Source of the DNA: WSXY01 sp038325105
GTDB taxonomy: Bacteria; Actinomycetota; Coriobacteriia; Anaerosomatales; Anaerosomataceae
Reading direction: 5' to 3'
NCBI GenBank assembly: GCA_038325105.1
Contig: JBBQIR010000001.1
Span: 1-64,000 of the forward strand
DNA length: 64,000 nt
Shown here: piece by piece, positions 1-7,599 of the stretch
Position numbering within the stretch: position 1 is the stretch's first letter
How the letters are laid out: each line of letters opens with the position of its first letter
Notes under the pieces: generated by a model
The model's database searches: none
What the model saw: only the letters and a program-made list of their open reading frames with translations
Told to the model about the DNA's origin: nothing
Program-made: the position numbers and the translations under genes

Positions 1-816
1 AGGCCTGCCGGGTTCATTCAGTGCGGAGTCGGGGAGCACAACGCGGCAGCGGTCGCCGGCGCGCTTTCGGCATGCGACGTGCTCACGTTCTGGTCGGACT
101 TCGGCGTCTTCGGTGTTGACGAAGTCTACAACCAGCAGCGCCTCAACGACATCAACCAGGCGAATCTCAAGCTTGCCGTGACTCACTGCGGGCTCGATGT
201 CGGGGAGGACGGCAAGACGCACCAGTGCCTCGATTATGCCGGCGCGTTCCGGAACTTCTTCGGCTGGAAGGTGATCGTGCCGGCTGATCCCAATCAGACC
301 GATCGTGCGGTCAGAGAAGCCGTCCAGCTGCAGGGCAACGTCGCCATCGCGATGGGACGCTCCAAGCTGCCCGTCATCGTGCGCGACGGGAAGCCGCTCT
401 TCGCCGGGGAGTACTCGTTTTGCTACGGCGCGATCGAGTGGGCGCGTGAAGGCGCTGAGGCCACCGTGCTCGTGATGGGCACGCCGACGGGAGCGACGGT
501 CGATGCTGCGGACACGCTTCTGGATGACGGCATCCATGTATCGGTCGGTGTCGTAGCCTGCCCGCTCGACCTCGATGAGCAGGCTATGGGCGTAGCCGCT
601 GCGAGCGGACTGATCGTGTGTGTCGAGGACCACAACCCGCGCACGGGTCTCTTCGCGTCCGTGGCCGAGTGGGTCGCTACCCGCGGACTCGCGGTTCGCG
701 TTGTCGCCCATGGGGTCGACTCGTACCGGTCTTCGGGAGCGGCGCGGGACCTCTACGCGGCGTGCGGACTCGACGCCGGGGGCATCGCAGACGTTATTCG
801 TGAGGCGCTCGGGTAG
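1..816 (+). CDS. tkt: Transketolase, C-terminal part (5' truncated by window edge)
   Basis: The reading frame is open from base 1, so the gene starts upstream of the window; 271 residues are visible. It carries the end of the pyrimidine-binding domain and the C-terminal domain of a thiamine-diphosphate transketolase, which moves two-carbon units in the non-oxidative pentose phosphate pathway. The run GVGEHNAAAVAGAL near the start and THCGLDVGEDGKTHQ around residues 58-72 are typical of the family. The last 120 residues fit the transketolase C-terminal domain. I cannot tell whether this is a full-length enzyme or the second half of a split transketolase, because the N-terminal diphosphate-binding domain is off the edge. 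The two-component genes follow on the same strand. Confidence 0.88.
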   Translation, partial: RPAGFIQCGVGEHNAAAVAGALSACDVLTFWSDFGVFGVDEVYNQQRLNDINQANLKLAVTHCGLDVGEDGKTHQCLDYAGAFRNFFGWKVIVPADPNQTDRAVREAVQLQGNVAIAMGRSKLPVIVRDGKPLFAGEYSFCYGAIEWAREGAEATVLVMGTPTGATVDAADTLLDDGIHVSVGVVACPLDLDEQAMGVAAASGLIVCVEDHNPRTGLFASVAEWVATRGLAVRVVAHGVDSYRSSGAARDLYAACGLDAGGIADVIREALG

Positions 817-837
817 CACATATGCTGCGCGCAGGCA

Positions 838-859
838 CTTCACACGCGCTTCACACGCT
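838..859 (+). promoter_or_regulatory. PHO-box-like 11-bp direct repeat upstream of response regulator
   Basis: Two tandem 11-mers, CTTCACACGCG (838-848) and CTTCACACGCT (849-859), differ at one position. OmpR/PhoB-family regulators bind as head-to-tail dimers to direct repeats with 11-bp spacing, and PHO boxes of high-GC Actinobacteria have a TTCA core. The site lies just ahead of the regulator gene, so autoregulation is the simple inference. The regulated promoter would then fall near 870-885, which favours the downstream GTG start of the regulator at 908. Confidence 0.55.
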
Positions 860-907
860 GAGGGCATCATGAATGAGGGTCGGACGGCCCGGGAAGCTGG
901 TGGACTG

Positions 908-1597
908 GTGAAACGCACCGTGCTCGTGGTAGATGACAATGCGAAAATCGTCGAGGTTCTCTCGGCATATCTTGTGACTGAAGGATTCGATGTCCGCACT
1001 GCCGGCGATGGCCCCGCGGCGGTTGCGTCCGTTGCCGAGAGGCGGCCGGACATCGCGCTCCTCGACATCATGCTGCCAGGAATCGATGGCATCGAACTGA
1101 CTCGGAGATTCCAGCGCGACTACGATCTTCCGATCATTCTCGTGACGGCGAAGACTGAGGAGATCGATCGCCTGATCGGGCTTGAGATAGGTGCCGACGA
1201 CTACGTCTCGAAGCCGTTCAGCCCGCGCGAGGTCGTGGCCCGGGTGAAGGCAGTACTGCGCCGCGTCGACGGAGGCCATAACGACGGCATCATGGGTGTC
1301 TTCGATCTGGGCGACCTTGTCGTCGATAATGAGCGCAGGTCGGTCACCGTTGACGGAGAGGCTATCGATCTCACGCGAACAGAATTCGAGATTCTCACCA
1401 CCATGGCGGCGCATCCCGGCAGGGTCTACACGAGACTGCAGCTCCTGGAGGCCGTGTCGGGTGACGCGTTCGAGGGCTACGAGCGAACAATCGACGCGCA
1501 CGTGAAGAACCTCCGGAAGAAACTCGGCGACGACTCGCGTGAACCGCGATTTGTGAAAACCGTGTTCGGCGTTGGCTATAAGCTCGGCTCCGACTGA
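908..1597 (+). CDS. OmpR/PhoB-family response regulator
   Basis: A 229-residue regulator with an N-terminal receiver domain (acidic pair in VVDDN, phospho-acceptor Asp53 in LLDIMLPGIDG, conserved Lys in YVSKPF) and a C-terminal winged-helix DNA-binding domain ending KTVFGVGYKLG. It should be phosphorylated by the kinase encoded directly after it; stop and start share one base (TGATG). I chose GTG 908 because the receiver fold begins at once (VKRTVLVVDDN). An in-frame ATG at 869 would add 13 residues and cannot be excluded. The 11-bp direct repeat upstream suggests autoregulation. The signal sensed is unknown; a phosphate-type system is possible but not shown. Confidence 0.9.
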   Translation: MKRTVLVVDDNAKIVEVLSAYLVTEGFDVRTAGDGPAAVASVAERRPDIALLDIMLPGIDGIELTRRFQRDYDLPIILVTAKTEEIDRLIGLEIGADDYVSKPFSPREVVARVKAVLRRVDGGHNDGIMGVFDLGDLVVDNERRSVTVDGEAIDLTRTEFEILTTMAAHPGRVYTRLQLLEAVSGDAFEGYERTIDAHVKNLRKKLGDDSREPRFVKTVFGVGYKLGSD

Positions 1598-2724
1598 TGC
1601 GCCGGAGCAGACTCATCTGGCAGGTGTTCCTGTCGATTCTCGTTGTCGCGCTGACGTCGATCTTCGCGGCGGGACTGATTGCCCGTCAGGCGCTGTCGTC
1701 GGCCTTTGAGGCATATCTCATCGCAGCTCCGACCCATATGGGTGTGGTTCAGGGCAGAGGGCTCGGTCGGGTCTTCATTGGTGTTGCAGAGCAGACCTTC
1801 ATGAGCGGCGTCGACAGGGGGATCATTCTCTCGGCGATCGTCGCTGTGGGGTTTGCGGCCGTTGCGGCACTCCTGCTCGCCCGATACCTGACCCGACCAC
1901 TACGGCGGCTTACAGACGGCGCAAAGGCCATTGCCGCAGGTGACCTTGATTACCGAGTGAACGCGGCCGGTCCCGGCGAGGTTGAGGACCTGGCAGATGC
2001 GTTCAACGACATGGCGACATCGCTCCAGACTGGCGAGGACATGCGCCGCAGGATGGTGAGCGATGTCGCGCACGAACTCCGGAATCCGGTTGCTGCCCTG
2101 CGCGCGCAGGCCGAAGCGGTTGCCGAGGGCATCATGCCGATGGACGAGCACAGAATCGCGTCGATGGTCGAGGATCTCGCTCATCTCTCCAGGGTCATCG
2201 AGGACTTGCAGGAACTCTCGACTGCGGAGTCTGGTGGCTTGCGCTACGACCGCGAAGGGTTCGACATGTGCGAACTGGCGCGTCGTGAGGTCGAACGCGG
2301 GTCACTCATGACGAGCGGGACGGTCGCGATGGATGTTGCCTGCACGGGCGAGCCACTCATGGTTCGGGCAGACGCGTTCCGGATCGCGCAGGTGCTAAGA
2401 AATCTTCTCGGCAATGCGGCGCGGCATACCCGTGAGGGATCGATCACCGTTCGCATCGAACCGATCAACGGTTGGGTTCGGGTCTCGGTCGAGGACACCG
2501 GTGAAGGAATCTCTGCGGCCGACCTTCCGCGCATCTTCGAACGCTTCTTCCGCGCGGACGTGGCACGGGCTGCGTCGACGGGTGGAACGGGACTCGGTCT
2601 CGCCATTTCGAAACACGTTATCGAGGATCAGGGCGGTACCGTGTTCGCCGCGAGCACCGAAGGGGTTGGCAGCATTGTCGGGTTCTCGCTGCCGGCAAGC
2701 GCGGAAGCCGCCGCGACCTCCTAG
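1597..2724 (+). CDS. Sensor histidine kinase, HAMP-containing
   Basis: A 375-residue inner-membrane kinase, partner of the regulator just upstream. Two membrane segments (about residues 8-28 and 74-97) flank a short extracytoplasmic loop of only about 45 residues. A HAMP linker follows (about 97-150), then a HisKA domain with phospho-acceptor His159 in VAHELRNP, then an HATPase domain with N box NLLGNAARHT, G1 box DTGEGI and G2 box GGTGLGLAI. The small sensor loop argues for sensing within the membrane or through a partner rather than by a large ligand domain. The gene ends tail-to-tail with the hydrogenase maturation protease on the other strand; the two stop codons overlap. Confidence 0.9.
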   Translation: MRRSRLIWQVFLSILVVALTSIFAAGLIARQALSSAFEAYLIAAPTHMGVVQGRGLGRVFIGVAEQTFMSGVDRGIILSAIVAVGFAAVAALLLARYLTRPLRRLTDGAKAIAAGDLDYRVNAAGPGEVEDLADAFNDMATSLQTGEDMRRRMVSDVAHELRNPVAALRAQAEAVAEGIMPMDEHRIASMVEDLAHLSRVIEDLQELSTAESGGLRYDREGFDMCELARREVERGSLMTSGTVAMDVACTGEPLMVRADAFRIAQVLRNLLGNAARHTREGSITVRIEPINGWVRVSVEDTGEGISAADLPRIFERFFRADVARAASTGGTGLGLAISKHVIEDQGGTVFAASTEGVGSIVGFSLPASAEAAATS

Positions 2725-3308
2725 TCGCGCGCGCCGCTCCGTTTGGCCCGCATGTCGTCGCGAGCAGCTCGCACCTCCCCGAGGAACGTTTCGTCCGCTT
2801 CCGTTTGGGCAGACAGCTCCGTCGCCTCGATGCCGTTTTCCTCGAGGAGCGTGAGCGCCGCCGCCGTTGCCCGGGGAACAGCCGCTTCGACGGAATCTGT
2901 CAGGCCGATGCTGAACGCTTCGGGCGAGATGTCTTCGATCTGGATGCCGACACAGTCTGTCAGTTTCGGCTCCGCATCGATGAGCCGTGCCGCTCCGAGG
3001 ACGTCGACAAGCCGGATGTCGTGAAGCGAATGCATGACCTGGTTCGGTGCGAAATCCTCAGGGCTTATCTGAACCACCGTGCCTGCCGGATGACCGGTGC
3101 CATCGATAGCGTCGACAATGAGCATGTACTCCACGCCCCGGAACAGATGCATCATGCCAAGGCCCATCGTGCCGGCGTCCATGAGCTCGACGTCGGCGGG
3201 GAACTCGTAGCGGTCTCCCAGCTCAGCGACGACGCGCGGGCCTACTCCCTCGTCACGCATGAGGACGTTGCCCACACCGATCACGAGTACCCGTCGCTCA
3301 GGACCCAC
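2721..3308 (-). CDS. hyaD: Hydrogenase maturation protease (HyaD/HybD family)
   Basis: A 195-residue endopeptidase that removes the C-terminal tail of a nickel hydrogenase large subunit after nickel insertion. The family start motif GVGNVLMRDEGVG is at residues 10-22, and the Glu of that motif, an Asp in the IVDAID stretch and a His in HSLHDIRL match the nickel-sensing positions known for HybD. The GTG start at 3308 has a Shine-Dalgarno site (GAGGAAGGAA) ahead of it. It is the last gene of the membrane hydrogenase operon. Its natural substrate is the adjacent selenocysteine-containing large subunit, which carries a 20-residue tail after the cleavage-site His. The other hydrogenase large subunit in this window has no such tail. 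Confidence 0.88.
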   Translation of the reverse strand: MGPERRVLVIGVGNVLMRDEGVGPRVVAELGDRYEFPADVELMDAGTMGLGMMHLFRGVEYMLIVDAIDGTGHPAGTVVQISPEDFAPNQVMHSLHDIRLVDVLGAARLIDAEPKLTDCVGIQIEDISPEAFSIGLTDSVEAAVPRATAAALTLLEENGIEATELSAQTEADETFLGEVRAARDDMRAKRSGARD

Positions 3309-3338
3309 GTAGATTCCTTCCTCAAGCCTCCAGACATA

Positions 3339-3433
3339 GACCGGGCCCTGAAGCATGGCTCCAAGGCCCGGTCCCGGTCAACACCGTCCGCCCGAAGTTT
3401 CTCGGGCGGCACCAAGCACGAACTAGTGCTTGG
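3339..3433 (-). other. Three tandem hairpins between cytochrome b and protease genes
   Basis: Three perfect inverted repeats fill the intercistronic gap. CCAAGCAC (3412-3419) pairs with 3426-3433 and spans the cytochrome b stop codon. CCGCCCGA (3388-3395) pairs with 3402-3409. GACCGGGCC (3339-3347) pairs with 3365-3373. None has a clear U-run on the transcribed strand. They may stabilise the upstream mRNA or lower expression of the protease relative to the structural genes; this is inference. Confidence 0.5.
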
Positions 3434-4061
3434 CCTCGGTCTCTTTCCACAGGAAGATGATCTTCGAGGGATTGAGGTTGTAGATGTTCGCCAGGTAGGC
3501 GTGAATCATCGTGAACACGATGAACACCCACATACCGAAGTAGTGGATGATCCGCATGTTCATTGGTCCGCCCACGAGCGTCATGGCACCGGAGAAGAGA
3601 CCCCAGTTCATGGTGGGCCCGTAGATTGCAAAGCCGGTGAAGGCCTGCAGGAACGTGAGCGGGATGGTCGCCAGGTACGCGATCTTCTGGAGCGATCCGT
3701 ACTTGGCCGAGATCACGCCTTCCTTACGGAAGAACAGGTAGTACTTCACGGTCTCAAGGAACTGGTGCTTGTTCTCCGCCTGCGGGAGCCAGTTCTTGAT
3801 GTCCGTGTCCTTCTGACGGCTTCCGAGCTGCGTCGCGGTCTTGACGAAGAAGGCGGCGAGGATGCGGAAGATCAGGTTGATCACGAGAACGTACATCGCG
3901 ACGAAGTGCATGCCGCGTGCCACGCCCATGAACCCGTCGAAGAACGGGAAGTGGATGTAGAAGCCCGAGAACGCCAACATGATCATGGAGATCAGGTTGA
4001 TGTAGTGGGTCATGACGAAGACCAGCGGATGAGCCTCACGATAGTGAGCGTGGCCTGACAT
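3423..4061 (-). CDS. hyaC: Group 1 [NiFe]-type hydrogenase cytochrome b subunit
   Basis: A 212-residue integral membrane protein with four to five hydrophobic helices, of the HyaC/HupC cytochrome b family. It anchors the periplasmic hydrogenase and passes electrons from the small subunit to quinone through b hemes. The opening HAHYREAHPLVFVMTHYINL supplies likely heme-ligand His residues, and further His residues lie in the helices (for example ARGMHFVAMY and MIHAYLANIYNL). The ATG immediately follows the large-subunit stop at 4062 (TAGATG), so the genes are probably translationally coupled. Recognising the true end of the large subunit removes what would otherwise be an 80-nt gap here. Confidence 0.9.
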   Translation of the reverse strand: MSGHAHYREAHPLVFVMTHYINLISMIMLAFSGFYIHFPFFDGFMGVARGMHFVAMYVLVINLIFRILAAFFVKTATQLGSRQKDTDIKNWLPQAENKHQFLETVKYYLFFRKEGVISAKYGSLQKIAYLATIPLTFLQAFTGFAIYGPTMNWGLFSGAMTLVGGPMNMRIIHYFGMWVFIVFTMIHAYLANIYNLNPSKIIFLWKETEAKH

Positions 4062-5735
4062 CTACATCACCCCCATCGGCGAAGACATGATGGTCGTTCC
4101 CTTGCCCGACTTTGTGTCCACAACGTGGACAGCACAGCCGATTCAAGGATCGAAGCTGTGCGCGACACGCATGGGCTCGAGCGGGCGCTCGGCGTCGACA
4201 CACGGTGTGCCAACGAGTGCCTCTTCCATCGGACCGCGGACGCCGTCGGCGTTGCGAGGTGCGATGTCCCATGTGGTCGGAGCAACGATCTGGTACTTGG
4301 CGATCTTGCCGTTCTTGACCGTCATCCAGTGGCCCACCGAACCGCGGGGGGCTTCCCAGAGACCGGCGCCGTCGCCGTCGCTACCGCGCTCGGTGACGAA
4401 GTAGTCGCTGCTGCCACCCTTGATGGCCCCGATGAGCTCGAGAACCCAGGCGATCGACCACTCGGCCACGACAGCGGCCTCGAGGTTACGGGCAGCGATA
4501 CGGCCGAGAAGTGACAGGAGCACTTCGGGTCCGAGCTTCGCGCCTGCGGCCTTGCTGAGAACACCCAGCGCGCCGTCGATGAGCTTGGTGACTTCCGGAA
4601 CACCCTTGACGTAGGCGACGAGCATGCGAGACAGCGGACCAACCTCGGCGGGAAGTCCGTTGAGGCGGGCGGCCTTGCCCCACGAGTACTTGTCGTTCGT
4701 GTCAAGCGACGTGAACTTCGCGGCAGTCTCGCCCTTTGCCGGATTGAGACCGGTGGGGGAGTCGTACCAGGAGTGCTCGACGTCCTCGGTGACCATCTCT
4801 GGTCCGACTTCCATGACCGAGAGACCCTTGGCGCCTTCGATGAAACCGCGCGGCAGTGACCGCGAGTACGGATCCATGTCTTCGGCCTCAAAGACACCCC
4901 AGCTCAGGAAGTTCTTGCAGCCGCCACCGTACGTTGCGGCATCGAGAATGAACGGAGCGATAGCAAGCGTGTCCGGCACGAGCGCGGTATCGATGAACTC
5001 CTTGACCCGCGTGAAGCGGAAGAGGATGTCATCGAGTTTCTGCTCGGTGGGGACGAACGCCGTGCCACCCGGGATCGAGGTCATGTGGTGCGGGAACTTC
5101 CCGCTCATGACGGAGATGATCTGGGCCGCAACACCCTGAAGCTCGAGAGCCTCGAGGTAGTGAGCGGTCGCGATGAGGTCAAGCTCCGGCGGAAGTGCAT
5201 AGCCGGGGTGCTTCTCTTCGCCGACGCCCCACCAACCGGTGTGGCCGGAGAAGATCGAGAACTGACCGTTCTCAACGAAGCCCTGGAGGCGCTTTTGCAC
5301 GGCACCGAAGTCCGCAACCCGGGTTCCGGCTGCCTGCGCGAGAGCGTACGTGTCAGCGATGTTCGCGGAAAGCGCGTTCACCGGGTTCACGAAGTCGAGC
5401 GCTGCGAGCGTGTAGAACCACAGGATGTGACTGTGGAGGTACTGGGCGGCTTCGATCAGGTTACGGATGATGCGGGCGTTGTTCGGGATCTTGATTCCGA
5501 GCGCCTGCTCCGTGGACTGTGCCGAAGCATGGCTGTGCGAGATCGGGCAGACACCGCATATGCGCTGTGATACCCAGAACGCGTCCTCGGGATGACGATT
5601 CTCAAGAATGAGCTCCATACCGCGCCACAGTTCGCCGGTAACCCAAGCGTCAGATACGACACCATCGGTAACCTCGACCTCGACACGCAGGTGACCCTCG
5701 ATTCGGGTCAACGGGTCAATTACTGTACGAGCCAC
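4062..5735 (-). CDS. hyaB: [NiFeSe] hydrogenase large subunit with in-frame UGA selenocysteine
   Basis: A 557-residue catalytic subunit of a group 1 membrane-bound uptake hydrogenase. The N-terminal nickel motif RICGVCPISH is near residue 60. The C-terminal motif appears cut by a TGA at 4143-4145, but the frame continues past it as IGCAVHVVDTKSG and so on, stopping at TAG 4062-4064. This gives DP-Sec-IGC-AVH, an exact DPCxxCxxH motif with Sec531 in place of the first Cys. This is the arrangement of known [NiFeSe] hydrogenases. After His537 a 20-residue tail remains for the maturation protease. A SECIS-like hairpin lies just after the UGA. Ending the gene at 4143 would remove two nickel ligands. 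The GTG start shares a base with the small-subunit stop. Selenocysteine machinery must be encoded elsewhere in the genome. Confidence 0.93.
4105..4145 (-). promoter_or_regulatory. Bacterial SECIS-like element after UGA codon of hydrogenase large subunit
   Basis: Reading the minus strand from the UGA at 4145-4143, nucleotides 12-18 downstream (UGUCCAC) pair perfectly with nucleotides 22-28 (GUGGACA), leaving an apical GUU at nucleotides 19-21. Nucleotides 3-7 (CGGCU) pair with 32-36, including one G-U pair, and C11 can bulge. The E. coli fdhF SECIS also places its apical G-containing loop about 19-23 nucleotides after the UGA. The position and shape fit SelB recruitment; the loop sequence itself is an inference that needs testing. 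Confidence 0.75.
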
Positions 5736-6952
5736 TACTTATCGCCTCCCTTCTTTGCTCCACGCTTGCGGTCGTACGCCTTGGCCGTTTCCATGGGAGG
5801 CCCGTCGCCTACGCGACCGGCGGCCTTCATGCCCAGACCGTGGGCGACCAGTGCGGCAGCAGCGACGCCACCGACGACAGCAGCTGCCGTACCGACCTGA
5901 ACGTTGCCGAGCGATCCGCCAAGCTGCATGTCAGACATACGCATAAGGAACGGAGCGTTGTTGTCGACCCAGTTCAGACCGCCACACCCGATGCACGGAG
6001 CACCGGACTCAACACACCAGCTCGCGCGGCTGTTCCAGCGCACGATCGGGCAGTTGGTGTAGGTCTGGGGGCCCTTGCAGCCGACTTTGTAGAGGCAGTA
6101 GCCCATGGCCTCCTCGGCACTACCGAGCCGGGTGACGAACTCACCATTCTCGAAGTGACCGCGACGCGGGCAGTTGTCGTGAATGGTCTGGCCGAAGATA
6201 CCCTTGGGGAAGAGAAGGTCGACGTCGGCGTTAGTGACCTTGTCGTTGACCGTGCGGGTGACCATCGGGGTGATCTCGAGGAACTTCGCGGGATCGCGGT
6301 CGGCAACGAGGAGCAGCTGCACGACCATCGCGACGATCCACTCGGGGTTGACCGGGCACGTGGGAAGGTTGACCACGGGGGTCTTGATACCCTTCTTATT
6401 GAGCCAGGCCTGGACGCCTGTGGCACCTGCGGGGTTCGGGTGAGCCATGACCCAGCCACCGTCGACCGCGCATGAGCCGACCGCGATGATCGCGGCGGCG
6501 TTGGCAGCGACTTCCTCAAGAATCTGGATGCCGGTCTTGCCATTGATGAGCAGGGTGTTGCCCTCTTGGCCGGTCATGACCGAGCCCTCATAGACCACGA
6601 TGTAGCCGCCGGCGGCGACAGTATCGGTGATCTGCTTCTCGGCAAACTCGCCTGCGGCAGCCATGATCGTCTCGAAGTAGTTGAAGGACAGGTAATCGAG
6701 GACGATCGATGCTACGTCGGGTGTGTCTACCTGAGCGATGGACTCGGTGCAGCCGGTGCAAGATCCACCGTTGATCCACAGAGCGGGCATCAGCTTCGGG
6801 GCCCCCTCCATGGCGGCGGCGATCTGAGGAGCCATCGTCTCAGACAGCCCGAGAACTGCGGCAACCGAGCCACAGTACTTCAGGAAGTCTCGACGAGACA
6901 CGCCGCGGACCGCGAGCAGGTCGTACAGCGCGCTGTGCGCCTCTTGCGCCAT
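5735..6952 (-). CDS. hyaA: [NiFeSe] hydrogenase small subunit, Tat-exported
   Basis: A 405-residue iron-sulfur subunit. A twin-arginine signal (SRRDFLKYCG, about residues 19-28) directs export with the large subunit. Proximal-cluster ligands are in GGSCTGC, GSCAVDGG and NLPTCPVNPEW. The distal cluster is in HDNCPRR followed by GYCLYKVGC. The medial cluster is in TNCP and PCIGC, with an extra Cys313 in WCVESGAPC, where standard [NiFe] enzymes have Pro. That change gives a [4Fe-4S] medial cluster in known [NiFeSe] hydrogenases. A C-terminal membrane helix (about residues 355-380) anchors the subunit. I chose ATG 6952 because AAGGAGGTG ends eight bases before it; the in-frame GTG at 6961 lies inside that site. 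It is the first gene of the operon. Confidence 0.93.
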   Translation of the reverse strand: MAQEAHSALYDLLAVRGVSRRDFLKYCGSVAAVLGLSETMAPQIAAAMEGAPKLMPALWINGGSCTGCTESIAQVDTPDVASIVLDYLSFNYFETIMAAAGEFAEKQITDTVAAGGYIVVYEGSVMTGQEGNTLLINGKTGIQILEEVAANAAAIIAVGSCAVDGGWVMAHPNPAGATGVQAWLNKKGIKTPVVNLPTCPVNPEWIVAMVVQLLLVADRDPAKFLEITPMVTRTVNDKVTNADVDLLFPKGIFGQTIHDNCPRRGHFENGEFVTRLGSAEEAMGYCLYKVGCKGPQTYTNCPIVRWNSRASWCVESGAPCIGCGGLNWVDNNAPFLMRMSDMQLGGSLGNVQVGTAAAVVGGVAAAALVAHGLGMKAAGRVGDGPPMETAKAYDRKRGAKKGGDK

Positions 6953-7008
6953 GCCATACACCTCCTTGGTGTCGTACGGAACCGATAACGCAATGGAACC
7001 GGAGTTCA

Positions 7009-7026
7009 GCCGGGCTTCAGCCCGGC
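7009..7026 (-). other. Hairpin in leader of hydrogenase operon
   Basis: A perfect 7-bp stem, GCCGGGC (7009-7015) with GCCCGGC (7020-7026) and a 4-nt loop, lies 57-74 nt upstream of the small-subunit start. It could be a leader-RNA structure. There is no U-run, so it is not a classical terminator. Confidence 0.4.
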
Positions 7027-7599
7027 ACGTGCACTACGCGACCGACACTCCTCCTTCCGAAGAACAAGACGGGATTCTCTCAGCCGTATACGGGAACGCG
7101 ACGGCAGCCATGACCGGTGGGACTGGCCGTCTCCCGAGGCTTACAAGGATGGAGTGGTGCGAGGGTCTGCGTGAGCCGGTGAAATGCGCCGATTCAGCGT
7201 GGGGCAGACCTGCCCTGAAGGATGCTCAATAGGTTGAGGGAAGTGCGGTAGCAGCAAGCGCCTGGCGGTCGCCGCACGATGCGGCAACGTGCCTGTCGCT
7301 GTGGAGGAACCGCAGAAGAGCGCTGGTGTCCATGTCCCCCTCGGATGAACGATGCCGTACCTGCATGCAAGTGTAGCAATACCGTAACGTATTCGGAACG
7401 AAATAGTTTGTATCTCCCGTATACATGATGTTCGACTTCCGTGCTTGAGACCCTGCTTCGAGGCCCCTAATGAACGACCCGAATGCAGGATTCCGCCTCC
7501 CGAAGCATAATGTACGTCCATATGGAGTGCTGAGCGGCCGCGATCTCGAGGAGGTCAGCCGCGCTCTTTGGTCCGTTGCACGAACAGAGGGGCTCGCAC
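7027..7599. other. Gene-poor stretch between divergent hydrogenase operon and DUF2249 gene
   Basis: About 570 nt with no frame that resembles a protein on either strand. It must hold the hydrogenase promoter (minus strand) and a promoter for the DUF2249 gene (plus strand). Its middle (7370-7430) is clearly more A/T-rich than the surroundings and holds the dyad listed separately. I see no RNA gene. It could be a long regulatory region or the remains of a lost gene. Confidence 0.45.
7409..7425. promoter_or_regulatory. Dyad TGTAT-N7-ATACA in A/T-rich regulatory stretch
   Basis: A perfect inverted repeat, TGTAT (7409-7413) and ATACA (7421-7425) with 7 nt between, sits in the only A/T-rich patch of the hydrogenase/DUF2249 intergenic region. 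It has the size and symmetry of a dimeric repressor or activator site. It matches no consensus I can name with confidence. Confidence 0.3.

Noticed and set aside
2805..4058. Long plus-strand open frame opposite the protease and cytochrome b genes
   Set aside because: It is the antisense shadow of two well-recognised minus-strand genes and has no domain, signal or Shine-Dalgarno support.
4143..5735. Large hydrogenase subunit ending at the TGA at 4143
   Set aside because: It would lack the C-terminal nickel ligands and maturation tail; the frame beyond encodes them exactly, so the TGA is read as selenocysteine.
7080..7120. CTGAGA on the minus strand, as in TPP riboswitches
   Set aside because: The other conserved TPP segments and arms are absent, and the downstream genes are hydrogenase genes.
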